DNA from: Anomaloglossus baeobatrachus
Lineage: Eukaryota; Chordata; Amphibia; Anura; Aromobatidae
Length of the DNA stretch: 64,000 nucleotides
Assembly: GCF_048569485.1 (NCBI RefSeq)
Contig: NC_134357.1
Location: 68,071,198-68,135,197, forward strand
Direction of reading: 5' to 3'
The notes beneath the pieces are model-generated. The model was not told where the DNA came from and ran no database searches. It worked only from the letters and a program-made list of their open reading frames with translations. Position 1 is the first letter of the stretch, and every line of letters begins with the position of its first letter. The position numbers and the translations under genes are program-made. This document shows positions 36,895-47,164 of this stretch, in pieces.

Positions 36895-37060
36895 CCAAAA
36901 TCCGATAGAATGTGAGCCTGCAAGGGCAGGGTCCTCTTCCTTCTGTACTAGTCTGTCTATTGTAACTTGTATATGTATTCTGTATGTAACCCCCTTCTCA
37001 TGTATAGCACCATGGAATTAATGGTGCTCTATAAATAAATATTAATAAAATAATAATGAT
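36895..37060 (+). repeat. SINE/LINE-like 3' tail
   Basis: Contains 'gtgagcctgcaagggcaggg', then 'agcaccatggaattaatggt' and 'gctctataaataaat', followed by an A/T-rich tail. This pattern is the 3' end of a common interspersed retroposon in frogs. It is incomplete at its 5' side. Confidence 0.6.
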
Positions 37061-37125
37061 AATAATAATTATAATAGTACCAAATCCTTTATTTTAACAA
37101 ACATGATCCTGATTACAGGTTCTCT

Positions 37126-37335
37126 TTGCTACCTCTGAGATGGCATCATGGTGGTTTCATGGTCCTGGTTTCAAATCTCACAAAGGAAACAAGAAAAGAG
37201 TTTGAATGTTCTCCCTGTGTTTGTATGGGTTTACCCTTGCACAAAGGCAACAGCACACTGATAGGGAATTTAGATCCCCCAGTGCTATGGAATAAATGGT
37301 GCTATATGAGTAAAAAAAATAAATATTAGTGCTGT
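37126..37335 (+). repeat. Decayed tRNA-SINE-like copy
   Basis: Reads 'tggtttcaaatctcacaaag', 'ttgaatgttctccctgtgtt', 'tgatagggaatttagatc' and 'gctatggaataaatggtgct', ending in an A-rich tail. The order resembles a frog tRNA-derived SINE with a LINE-like tail. The B-box-like GTTTCAAATC is still visible. Divergence is high. Confidence 0.6.
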
Positions 37336-37518
37336 TAAAAGCAGAATGCAGCTATATTACACAGTGTGCACCAACACAGCACACTCAATTCTTTACTTCT
37401 CACAGCATAACACTCACAGTGAAAGTAATTAATTATGTGTTGTTTTTAGATTTCTCAAGGTTAAAATTATGATTGCTATAATTTTCTGATCTTTCCTGTT
37501 TTGTTTTTTTTTATCCAG

Positions 37519-37533
37519 CATCTACTTCTACTG
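37519..37533 (+). CDS. DMBT1-like: DMBT1-like gene, 15-bp linker microexon 2
   Basis: A long T-rich tract ending ATCCAG precedes 15 bases that encode Ser-Thr-Ser-Thr in phase 1, followed by GTAAGT. Size, phase and composition match the microexon at 4970. It is separated from it by a 32.5 kb intron made almost entirely of nested transposons. Confidence 0.7.
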
Positions 37534-37619
37534 GTAAGTTATAATAATGAATTTTCTGCAATTGTGTTGTAGCATTTATGTAATGTATTTGCATAACTAT
37601 GGTCATAATAAAAGTATTT

Positions 37620-38110
37620 CAAGCAGCAGAAGGACAATATAGAAAATGAAGGACAGGCAGGATATGGTCCAACTGCAATATACAGAGCCAGTGCTCATGT
37701 GCTAATGGCAGATGCAGCACAGTATGGAATATAAAGGACAGGCAGTAATGTCAAGCTATTTAGTGGCAGTAGTTGTAGCTATTCTAGTAGTGGCAGCAGC
37801 AGTACAATAAGAAATATAATGGAAACAGAGGAGATGTTTGGCAGTGTAGAGACAGAAACCGTACAGTATGAAATATATTGAAGAGCATGGAGATGTTTTT
37901 CTATGTAGGGATAGTGGTAATTGCCATTCTAGGATGGGCAGGAAAGTGGACATCAATATATATAATGGTCAAGGAGAAGATGTGTGGCATTGTAGAGACA
38001 GTGATAATAGCAGTGCAAGTACAGTGTGTAATATAAAGAACAGAAAGGAGATGTTGGGCTGTTTCAGGGCAGTAGCACTGGCATCAGCAGCAGTACAGTA
38101 TGAATCATGA
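37620..38110. repeat. Degenerate tandem repeat, ~80-110 bp units
   Basis: Units built on 'gcagcagtacagtatgaaat' or '-aatata', then 'ggagatgt', 'tggcagtgtagagacagt' and 'gta..tagca' recur about five times with indels. It is intronic, has no coding logic and has approximate limits. Confidence 0.55.
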
Positions 38111-38183
38111 TAGACAGAGTGGCAACAGCATAGTTTTGCTAGTGATAAATAGCCAGGCTTCACAAATAGCAATGGAAGACTTA

Positions 38184-38767
38184 GGGGTACTTTGCACGTT
38201 GTGACATCGCTACTGCGATATCGTCGGGGTCAAATCGAAAGTGACGCACATCCGGCGCCAGTAACGATGTCGCAACGTGTAAAGCCTAGATGCGCCGATT
38301 TATGATCGCAAAAGCGTCGTAAATCGGCAATCTGTGTAGCGTTGGTCATTTCCATAATTTGGAGATGACCGATGTTACGATGTTGTTCCTCGTTCCTGAT
38401 GCAGCACACATCGCTGTGTGTGAAGCCGCAGGAGTGAGGAACATCTCCTACCTGCGTCCCGCCGGCTATGCGGAAGGAAGGAGGTGGGCGGGATGTTTAC
38501 GTCCCACTCATCTCCGCACCTCCGCCTCTATTGACCGCCTGCCGTGTGACGTCGCTATGACGCCGCACGACCCGTCCCCTAAGGAAGGAGGCGGATCGCC
38601 GGCCAGAGTGACGTCGCAGGGCAGGTAAGTGCGTGTGAAGCTGCTGTAGCGATAATGTTCGCTACGGGGCAACTATCACCAGATATCGCATGTGCAATGG
38701 GGACAGGTACTATCGCACTCGGTATTGCTAGCATCGGCCAGCGATGTCGCAGCGTGCAAAGTACCCC
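38184..38767. mobile_element. CG-rich Harbinger-like MITE (copy F)
   Basis: Ends are GGGGTACTTTGCACGTTGTG and, in reverse complement, GGGGTACTTTGCACGCTGCG. TTA duplications lie at 38181-38183 and 38768-38770. The family core is in inverted orientation relative to copy B (TGTGACGTCG, CTCCGCC, 'ggaaggaggtgggcggga'). Confidence 0.85.
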
Positions 38768-38770
38768 TTA

Positions 38771-39469
38771 AACATTGGCATCATACAGAGGTTTGTGATA
38801 AAACTTAAGGCTCCTTTACTGACTAATTTTCTCAAATGTAAGGTTTTCCGCACATTTGTTGAGGACAATCTTGCCTGTTTTGGAGTGATAACATCATCTG
38901 CAACATTACATGGGAGGGTGAACAAGACAGTATACTGATGGCAAAGTGGACTGGTTTCTCCCACTATTTCAATCTGCAGGCCCAGATGTTCATGACCTCA
39001 AAGATCAAAGCATCTGATGGAGGAAGGACACAGTTCAACTATGACTGAACTTTGTGTCTCGGTTTGCTATTGCATGTTGGTGCAGTGCTTGAGAAAAACA
39101 GGTCCATAATTGCTGCTGGTTTGGCTATTAGAGATGAGTAGTGATGACCAAATATACTCGACACTATTCATTACTCACACAAATATTAAGGTAGTTAAAA
39201 TATCTACTACTACTTGAGTATTTTGGTATTCACCTCATGAGCTTCGAGTCCCCTCCTAGCATGTTTGGTGCCTGATTTAGAGCCACTAAACATTTAGTTC
39301 AATTACTTCACCTGAGGTCAAAGCTGGAGTTCCCATGGTATCCCAGCTATGACCTGAGGTGAACTGACCTAGGACTAAACCTTTGAATTCACAATACAAT
39401 TTTTTTCTCGGTATTAAGGAGTGGCTGCCAAAAAATAGGAGGGACTGCAATATACCCTGGATGACAAGT
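38771..39469. other. Intron sequence, nothing recognised
   Basis: No exon or repeat end is recognised. Part may be decayed transposon sequence (38774-39050), but no family could be assigned. Confidence 0.35.
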
Positions 39470-40790
39470 AGAGAAGGGCCCCAGAATAAAATTTGTATAA
39501 TCTCTGCCCATATGCCTCTTAACTAAACCTATCCCTCCTCCAGAAGCTAACCTTACATGGAATGCAGCTAACAGCGGTATTAATAAGGAATAGAATAGAT
39601 GTAACCTTGAGAAGGGATTTTGGTTTTAGGGGGCAGCAGCAAGAATTGTACGGCTATAATCCCTGCCTATATGCTTTTAATTGAAACCTATCTGTGCTTC
39701 AGCAGCTATCCCTGCAAATGAATTCAGGTAACAGCAGTATTAATAGGAAATAGAATAAATGTAGTCCTGACAAGCGACTTTTGGTTTTAAGGTGTAGCAG
39801 CAAGGACTGTAAGGGGGGCTTTGCACACTACGACATCGCAGGTGCGATGTCGGTGAGGTCAAATCGAAAGTGACGCACATCCGGTGTCGCAGTCGATATC
39901 GTAGTGTGCAAATCCTTTTTGATACGATTAACGAGCGCAAAAGTGTCATATCATCGGTGTAGGGTCCGACATTTCCATAATGCCGGTGCAGCGACAGGTA
40001 CGATGTAGTTCCTCGTTCCTGCGGCAACACACATCGCTGTGTGTGAAGCCACAGGAGTGAGGAACATCTCCTACCTGCGTCCCGGCTGCGATGCGGAAGG
40101 AAGAAGGTGGACATCCTGCTCATCTCCGCCCCTCCGCTGCTATTGGCCACCTGCCGTGTGACATCGCTGTGATGCCGCATGACCCGCCCCCTTAGGAAGG
40201 AGGCGGATCGCCGGCCAGAGTGACGTCGCAGGACAGTTCAGTGCATGTGAAGCTGGCGTAGCGATAATGTTCACTATGGCAGCAATCACAAGATATCGCT
40301 GCTGCAACGGGGGTGGGGACTATCGCGCTCAACATCGCAGCATTGGCTTGCGATGTCGCAGCGTGCAAAGTACCCCTTAGGCTATAATCCCTGCCTATAT
40401 CCATCTAACCAAAACCTATCCCTCCTCCAGCAGATATCCCTACACTGAATGCACTTAACAGTCATATTAATAGGAAATAGAATAGATATAGCCATGACAA
40501 GGGATGTTTTGTTTTAGGATGCAGCAGCAAGAACTATAAGGCTATAATCCATACCTATATGTCTCTAATCCAAAACTATTCCTCCTCCAGCAGTTATTCC
40601 TCAGTACATGCAGCTGACAGCGGTACTAATAGGGAAAAGAATAGATTTAGCCCTAACAAGGGACTTTTGCTTTTAGGGTGCAGCAGCAAGTACTATAAGC
40701 CTATAATCCCTGCCTATTTGCCTTTAATCCACCCATATTTAGTGTCTATAAATCAGCAGAGAAAGATGTGAGGCAGGGACTCGAGCATGG
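39470..40790. repeat. Tandem satellite-like repeat, ~160-177 bp units
   Basis: Units begin 'ctataatccctgcctatat', continue 'cctatccctcctccagcag' and 'attaataggaaatagaatag', and end 'ttttagg.tgcagcagcaag'. Unit starts lie near 39485, 39655, 40381, 40548 and 40705. A CG-rich MITE (39813-40376) interrupts the array exactly at 'ctgtaa|ggctataatcc'. About four to five units are present. Confidence 0.85.
39813..40376. mobile_element. CG-rich Harbinger-like MITE (copy G), inside the satellite
   Basis: The left end GGGGGGCTTTGCACACTACG follows TAA (39810-39812). The right end (reverse complement GGGGTACTTTGCACGCTGCG) precedes TTA (40377-40379), a one-base mismatch in the duplication. Uninterrupted satellite units show the empty site. 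Confidence 0.82.
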
Positions 40791-41068
40791 CACTTGAACA
40801 CACATGATACTTGATTAAGTACCAAAGTGTGCCCAAGCACTCTGTTACTCGATCGAGTATCGAGCAGTGGGGAGCACGCTCACCCATCACTACTGCATAC
40901 CTTCATTTGTTTTTTCTGCATCTCAAGCAAAGTAGGGGCTATTGCTTCCTGGACCAAGAATTTTTACAGCTGTAAAAATAAAATCCGAAAAACAATTGCA
41001 GAATTGACCTTGTTCTAAGATTATGCAAAGTAATAATTGTTTTCTTTTCTCTTTTTTTATCTACTCAG

Positions 41069-41083
41069 AATCACTGATCACTG
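41069..41083 (+). CDS. DMBT1-like: DMBT1-like gene, 15-bp linker microexon 3
   Basis: The acceptor CTTTTTTTATCTACTCAG precedes 15 bases encoding Ser-Leu-Ile-Thr in phase 1, then GTAAGT. It has the same length and phase as the first two microexons but is less Ser/Thr-rich. Confidence 0.68.
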
Positions 41084-41269
41084 GTAAGTGCAACTAAGTA
41101 GAATAAGATTATAATGCTAAATCTATTCCTGTGCATAATGTCATGTCCTACAAATATGCAGAAACCCTGTAAATGCCAAAATGAGACGTTATAGCATTGG
41201 TCTGAATTGTAATTCCAGGCACGTACACTACTAACACTATGGAAATGTACCTTGTGAAAAAAGATGCTC

Positions 41270-41960
41270 TGTAGAGCATTATAGACCTTTTAGGTTACCA
41301 AAGCTCACACCAGCTGGGTCTCGCAGCAGCGGTCAACCCAATAACTTTAAGATAGCCTTTGAGGGAGGCTTTAACGTTCCTTGAGTTCCTAGCTGCTGTA
41401 ACATGTGGAGGCTGTGAACTGTAGGAGCCTTAAATGTTCTCTTAAAGACTCGTTTAAGGTTTCCGGGCCTCACAACTGCCGGAAGACCCGGTGGCTGTGA
41501 GCTCCAGTAATCTTTTAGGTTACCAGAGCTCACAGCCCCGGGTCTCACATCAGCTGCCAACACAGGAATTTTAAAGGAGCCTTTAAGGTTCCTGGAGTTC
41601 TCAGTTACTTGGACATCTGGAGGCTGTGAACTCTTCTTGACCACCATGTTGGTGTGGCAATGCAGCAGTCTGGCAATGCGGCAGTCAGGTCACCAGAGAT
41701 CACACCCAGGGGCTCCCTCGTGGTTCTCGGTGAACTCATTGCTGGATTGCCAGACTGTTGGATTGCAGGACACAGCCACGCAGCAATCCAGAAATTTGGC
41801 AGCGGATTCAACTGAGTTAACTGAAGGCAGTGGGGAAGTGACCGAGTGTGAACTCCGGTGACCTGACTGCCAGATTGATGGACTGCAGTACCGGCGTGTG
41901 CCACAGTTCAGCAGTCCAGAAAGCTAGTAGTGGGTTCACCAGTGGTCACACTTGGTACTA
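41270..41960. repeat. Degenerate long-period tandem repeat
   Basis: The block 'ttttaggttaccaaagctca', 'gggtctc', 'cagc', then 'gaggctgtgaac' and 'tttaaggtt' recurs with about 220-bp spacing (41288, 41512). Further fragments of 'ggtcaccagagatcacac' follow to about 41.96 kb. It is intronic, non-coding and of unassigned family. Confidence 0.5.
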
Positions 41961-42179
41961 TGGGAACCCAGCTGTGATCTTCGGTAAACCGACTGAAATC
42001 ATCACTTCTGACAGACGGTTCTCCCGCTACCTTTTCCAGGAGATGCAGTGTTCAATCATATTTTCCATCACTGGAACTTCTGGATGTAGCAGAAATGGGA
42101 TCATTGGGGGATCTCATGTAGATTATCTCGGACATGCGTTGGGTTTTGGAGGGTTAATAAATTGGTGAAAAGGGATGCT

Positions 42180-42660
42180 TTTCATTATTTAAAATAAAGG
42201 ATTTTGGTATGTTTGTGTTTTTTTCTTTTTACATACAGAGTTGGAAATGTGGGGGGTCTCATAGACACCTCTCCATTACCAACCCAGGGTTTGATGGCAG
42301 CTGTGGTTTCTGACAAATCACAGCTGACATCAACCCATATATTACCCCTATTGCCCCTGCACCAGGGCAATCAGGATGAGTCTGGTATAGTGTCACTATT
42401 GGCGCATCTAATGGATGCGCCAATTGTGGGGCAGCTGTAGGTTGCTATTTTTAGGCTGTGGAGGGTCCAATAACCATAGACCTTCCCAGCCTGAGAATAC
42501 CAGTCCCCAGCTGTCTTCCTTATCTACGCTGGGTATCACAAATCACAGTTATGCCAGTTGCAAAGATGGCTACAACAGTACTGTGATTGGCAGGCAATCC
42601 CTGCATGTTTTAGTAGTTGGAAATCAGGCTCCAAACAGATATGAAGGGGACTCAAAACTT
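42180..42660. repeat. Single-arm copy of the palindromic repeat family
   Basis: Contains 'aaataaaggattttggta', 'catagacacctctccattac', 'gggcaatc', 'tctaatggatgcgcc' and 'cctgagaataccag' in the same order as the right arm of 43642-46397. It is moderately diverged. Confidence 0.65.
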
Positions 42661-42849
42661 ATGAGGCAAATACCAAAATACTCGACAAGTAACAAATATC
42701 CTGAATACCTTAATATTCATGCAAGTAATTAATAATATCAAATATATTTGTTCTTCACTAATATAAAATGATACATTTTTTACAAAATATTGATACAATA
42801 TATATCTAAATATAATATCTAACTTCTTTTTACATTTCTGATATTGCAG

Positions 42850-42867
42850 ATGAACTGAACACCAACA
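42850..42867 (+). CDS. DMBT1-like: DMBT1-like gene, 18-bp linker microexon 4
   Basis: The acceptor CATTTCTGATATTGCAG is followed by 18 bases encoding Glu-Leu-Asn-Thr-Asn in phase 1, then GTAAGT. Phase is kept into the CUB exon at 46855. It is the last linker seen before the CUB domain. Confidence 0.7.
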
Positions 42868-43126
42868 GTAAGTGAATGTGTTTTTAAAAAGTATATAAAT
42901 TAATACACGACACAGAATGCATTTTACATAATTGTATATATGATTGTGCATGAATTATGAAAGCAGCAGCTTTTGTAATGTTGTAATAATGTAATGAAGG
43001 CACCTATGTCAAGGGAAAAAGTGCAGTAGGGTCTAGTTGTTAGGATAAGTCCATCACAATGTTCTGTTTTATTTTGAAGAACCAACAAAAATTTGAAATA
43101 TATATGTGACTGGACAGCCTCATTAA

Positions 43127-43418
43127 AGGGGTATTCTCAGAATCTAAAGTTATCTGCTATCTACGAGCTTTATTGCTGGAGGTCCAACTTCTGGGATCCT
43201 GAACGATCTTGAAAACGGGTTTTTGAGTAGACCATTATTGAGCATGCTCTCAATAAATTGTATATGGAACTGTTGGAAATACCTAAAAGCAGAACTTGGT
43301 CTTCTCCAGCAGTCTTATAGACAGGGAATGGAGAGGAGGTCACTCAGACCCATAGTGATCAATAAGTTGTCCCCAATCCTGTGAACAGGGCATAATGTTC
43401 GATTCTGCAAATACCCCT
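43127..43418. mobile_element. T2/Kolobok-type MITE
   Basis: Ends are AGGGGTATTCTCAGAATC and GATTCTGCAAATACCCCT between TTAA at 43123-43126 and 43419-43422. It is about 290 bp long and non-coding. Confidence 0.82.
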
Positions 43419-43641
43419 TTAATAGAGCCTAGGATGCAAATCTGCTCTGAAACGTAACAGAGAATTAAATTCATTACTGATTATTATAAATATTTTCTAA
43501 AACCTGAATGTTACACAAATAGTACAACTTTTCAGAGTTTTTCTGTATAAAACATTCTGATTTCATAGCAATTTCAATTTCCATTTTATCGCTACTAAAT
43601 ATATTCACATTTTTCTTACATGTAATTCTTGTGAGCTCTTA

Positions 43642-46397
43642 AGCCTGCTTTACACACTTCAATAAATCCTTCAATCCGTCGTCGGGGTCAAGTTGTAAGT
43701 GACGCACATCCGGCATCGTTCGTGACGTGTTTGCGTGTGAAACCTACATGCGATCGATATTCAACGAAAATACGGTGATCGCATACACGTCGTTTATTCC
43801 TCATACATTGGACGTTTGGTAGTACGAAACTAGTGAATTGTAACGTGTGACATCCCTCATACGATTTTGGTGTCTGATGCTATGTGCGCAGGTGTGCGCT
43901 CTGCACCGCAGCTTAAAAAAGGTCCGCTTCAGAGCGCAGCTGAAAAGCTGCGTTCTGAAGCGCCTCACAATGTCTGTCATGCACTAATCTCTGTCAGTCC
44001 GTCACTATCTCTGTCCCTCTCTCTCTGTCCATGTCAGTCTATCCCTCTTACCCCCTCTCTCATATACTCACCGATCCCCGATCTCCAGCGCAGCGCTGCA
44101 CGGCATTCACACTGCTCCGGCGGCTTTTACTGTTTTGAAAAAGCCGGCCGCCCATTAAACAATCTCGTATTCCCTGCTTACCCCGCCCACCGGCGCCTGT
44201 GATTGGTTACAGTGAGACACGCCCCCACGCTGAGTGACAGGTGTCACACTGCACCCAATCACAGCAGCCGGTGGGCGGGTCTATACTGTGTATTGAAATA
44301 AATAATTAAATAATTAAAAAAAACGGCGTGCGGTCCCCCCCAATTTTAAAACCAGCCAGATAAAGCCATACGGCTGAAGGCTGGTATTCTCAGGATGGGG
44401 AGCTCCACGTTATGGGGAGCCCCCCAGCCTAACAATATCAGCCAACAGCCGCCCAGAATTGCCGCATACATTATATGCGACAGTTCTGGGACTGTACCCG
44501 GCTCTTCCCGATTTGCCCTGGTGCGTTGGCAAATCGGGGTAATAAGGAGTTATTGGCAGCCCATAGCTGCCAATAAGTCCTAGATTAATCATGTCAGGCG
44601 TCTATGAGACACCTTCCATGATTAATCTGTAAGTGACAGTAAAAAAACACACACACCCGAAAAAAATCCTTTATTAGAAATAAAAAACACAAACACATTC
44701 CCTCATTACCAATTTATTAACCCCCGACAAACCCTCCATGTCCGGCGTACTCCACAGTCCTCCAGCGTCGCGTCCAGCTCTGCTGCATGGAGGTGACAGG
44801 AGCAGCAGAAGACACCGCCGCTCCGGTCACCTCCACGCAGGTAATGAAGACAGCCGCGCGATCAGCTGATCTGTCACTGAGGTTACCCGCTGTCACTGGA
44901 TCCAGCGGTGGATGCAGCGGTGGCCGCGGGTAACCTCAGTGACAGCTCAGCTGATCGCGCTACTCACCTCAGTTGCTGACTGGAGCTGACCGGAGCGGAG
45001 GTGAGTAGCGCGATCAGCTGAGCTGTAACTGAGGTTACCCGCTGTCACTGGATCCAGCGGTGGCCGCGGGTAACCTCAGTGACAGATCAGCTGATCGCGC
45101 GGCTGTCTTCATTACCTGCGTGGAGGTGACCGGAGCGGCGGTGTCTTCTGCTGCTCCTGTCACCTCCATGCAGCAGAGCTGGACGCGACGCTGGAGGACT
45201 GTGGAGTACGCCGGACATGGAGGGTTTGTCGGGGGTTAATAAATTGGTAATGAGGGAATGTGTTTGTGTTTTTTATTTCTAATAAAGGATTTTTTCGTGT
45301 GTGTGTGTTTTTTTACTGTCACTTACAGATTAATCATGGAAGGTGTCTCATAGACGCCTGACATGATTAATCTAGGACTTATTGGCAGCTATGGGCTGCC
45401 AATAACTCCTTATTACCCCGATTTGCCAACGCACCAGGGCAAATCGGGAAGAGCCGGGTACAGTCCCAGAACTGTCGCATATAATGTATGCAGCAATTCT
45501 GGGCGGCTGTTGGCTGATATTGTTAGGCTGGGGGGCTCCCCATAACGTGGAGCTCCCCATCCTGAGAATACCAGCCTTCAGCCGTATGACTTTATCTGGC
45601 TGGCATTAAAATTGGGGGGGACCGCACGCCGTTTTTTTTAATTATTTAATTATTTATTTCAATACACAGTATAGACACGCCCACCGGCTGCTGTGATTGG
45701 GTGCAGTGTGACACCTGTCACTCAGCGTGGGGGGCGTGTCTCACTGTAACCAATCATAGGCGCCGGTGGGCGGGGTAAGCAGGGAATACCAGATTGTTTA
45801 ATGGGCGGCCGGCTTTTTCAAAACAGTAAAAGCCGCCGGAGCAGTGTGAATGCCGTGCAGCGCCGGGGAACGGGGATCGGTGAGTATGAGAGAGGGCTGC
45901 TCAATTCAGTCACTCAGGGGATTAGCGGTCACCGGTGAGTCCTTCACAGGTGACCGCTAATCAGGACGCGACACAGACAGAGCCACAGCATGACAATGAA
46001 GTCGGGTGAGGTTCACCCGAGTTCATTCTGACAGTGCGGCTCTGTCTGTGTCTGCTGTCATCTGCCATTCAGCTCTGCTACATGGCTGTCTGTGGCTGCT
46101 GTTAGCGGCCATGTAGCAGAGCTGAATGGCAGATGACATAGTAAAAACGCATCCCTACACATTACACACGCTTGTCAAGTCAATAAATAAAAAAAAAAAG
46201 GGTGCCCAATGCATACGTCACGGAACACATGAGCTAAAGGATCGCACACAAAATTGATCAATTTAACATAGACTACTAACGCACGTGTGACAGCAAATGA
46301 ACGACCTACGTGCAATCTCATTCAATCGCATATGCGACCTGGGCGTGTCACATCGCATACGAGATCGCATCCCTAATTGTAAGGTGTAAAGCTGGCT
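43642..46397. mobile_element. TTA-flanked foldback element with a ~0.9 kb palindrome
   Basis: Ends are AGCCTGCTTTACACACTT and, in reverse complement, AGCCAGCTTTACACCTTAC, with TTA at 43639-43641 and 46398-46400. These resemble the ends of the CG-rich MITEs. The interior is a nearly perfect inverted repeat: 44050-44970 pairs with 44998-45895 around a 27-bp loop, with one ~12-bp length difference near 44.9 kb. Smaller hairpins lie at 43920-43970 and 46060-46137. No gene is present: mirror-image open frames at 44395-44592 and 45363-45560 are products of the palindrome. Confidence 0.85.
44050..45895. repeat. Near-perfect inverted repeat, arms ~0.9 kb
   Basis: The left arm ends 'cgcgctactcacctc' at 44970 and the right arm begins 'gaggtgagtagcgcg' at 44998. 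Complementarity continues outward to 'tcatatactcaccgatcccc' (about 44058) and 'ggggatcggtgagtatga' (about 45872). Mismatches by eye are only a few per hundred bases. Confidence 0.92.
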
Positions 46398-46400
46398 TTA

Positions 46401-46774
46401 GACTATGTGCACACACTAAGTTTTGTGTTGCTGAAATGTTCTGCTCCAAAACTGCACCTTGTGGCAGAAAACCCCACCAAAAAATGCATGTATTTTTTGT
46501 GAGTTTTTGGTGCGGTTTTTTTTGTGAGTTTCTTTTTCTAGGGAAATCATTGGCTGAAAGGGCTAAAAAATGCAGGCAAAAAAACGCATCAACAATTGAC
46601 ATGCTACTTTTTTTTCTGCATTCAAAACTGCAAGGAAAAAAGAAGCAACGTGCGCATAGCACTTTAGAATTCTCAGTGGCTTTCCTAGCGTAAGGATAAA
46701 CTTGCATTTTTGGGCATCAATCTGCACTGAAAAAATGCGGCAAACCACATAAAAACGCAGTGTGTGCACAAGGC
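46401..46774. mobile_element. TTA-flanked MITE, 'gcacacac' type
   Basis: The left end GACTATGTGCACACACTAAG is mirrored by the right end (reverse complement GGCCTTGTGCACACACTGCG). TTA lies at 46398-46400 and 46775-46777, the left one shared with the foldback element. The end is 80 bp from the CUB exon acceptor. Confidence 0.75.
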
Positions 46775-46854
46775 CTTAATGTATTTACCTAAAATATTAA
46801 CACAATAAAGTAAATACTTTGTTAAACAGAATGTTTTATTTTTACTCTTTACAG

Positions 46855-46993
46855 ACACATGTGGAGACATTTTGACAAATTTGAATGGGAACATTTCTTT
46901 GAATTCCGATATTTCCTCTGGGTCTGATTATTGCGTTTGGTACATTACTGTCCCAAACAATTATAAAATTCTTCTCAATTTTGAAACATTTCT
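46855..46993 (+). CDS. DMBT1-like: DMBT1-like gene, CUB domain exon 1
   Basis: The acceptor TTTTACTCTTTACAG at 46854 and donor GTGAGT at 46994 bound 139 bases entered in phase 1 and left in phase 2. The product starts TCGDILTNLNG and includes DYCVWYITVPNNYKILLNF, the first half of a CUB domain with its first two cysteines and the W-x-I core. The nearest match from knowledge is the CUB of DMBT1. CUB domains mediate extracellular protein binding. It joins in frame to 49183. Confidence 0.92.
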
Positions 46994-47164
46994 GTGAGTA
47001 TACCACAAAATAAGACTTACACTTATTTGTTGATACAATTGTTACAAAATAATTTGTCCCCTAAAAAGGTTTTGATGACATGTAAAGAAATTTCAGTTAA
47101 TGGAAAACTATCAACTAGTACCACTACTTGTCCTGTTCCCCCAATAAATGGAAAGGTGATTATT

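Larger units (their letters stand above)
25532..37122. mobile_element. Old T2-type element, split by the giant foldback element
   Basis: The left end reads AAAGAACCTGTCATCAAG. The right end (reverse complement AGAGAACCTGTAATCAGG, near 37120) and the following ~35 bases ('aataaaggtttgg' against 'aataaaggatttgg') match it. Almost all of the interval is later insertions: the foldback at 25647-36318, a palindromic MITE at 36325-36754 and a SINE-like tail. The match is diverged, so this pairing is less certain than the others. Confidence 0.55.

Noticed and set aside
36655-36915. Open frames around 36.6-36.9 kb with Pro/His-rich translation
   Set aside because: They span the end of a palindromic MITE and a CACCACCGCG repeat, without splice or domain support.
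44395-45560. Two identical 62-residue frames and two identical 60-residue frames on opposite strands
   Set aside because: They are mirror images produced by the palindrome at 44050-45895, not a gene pair.
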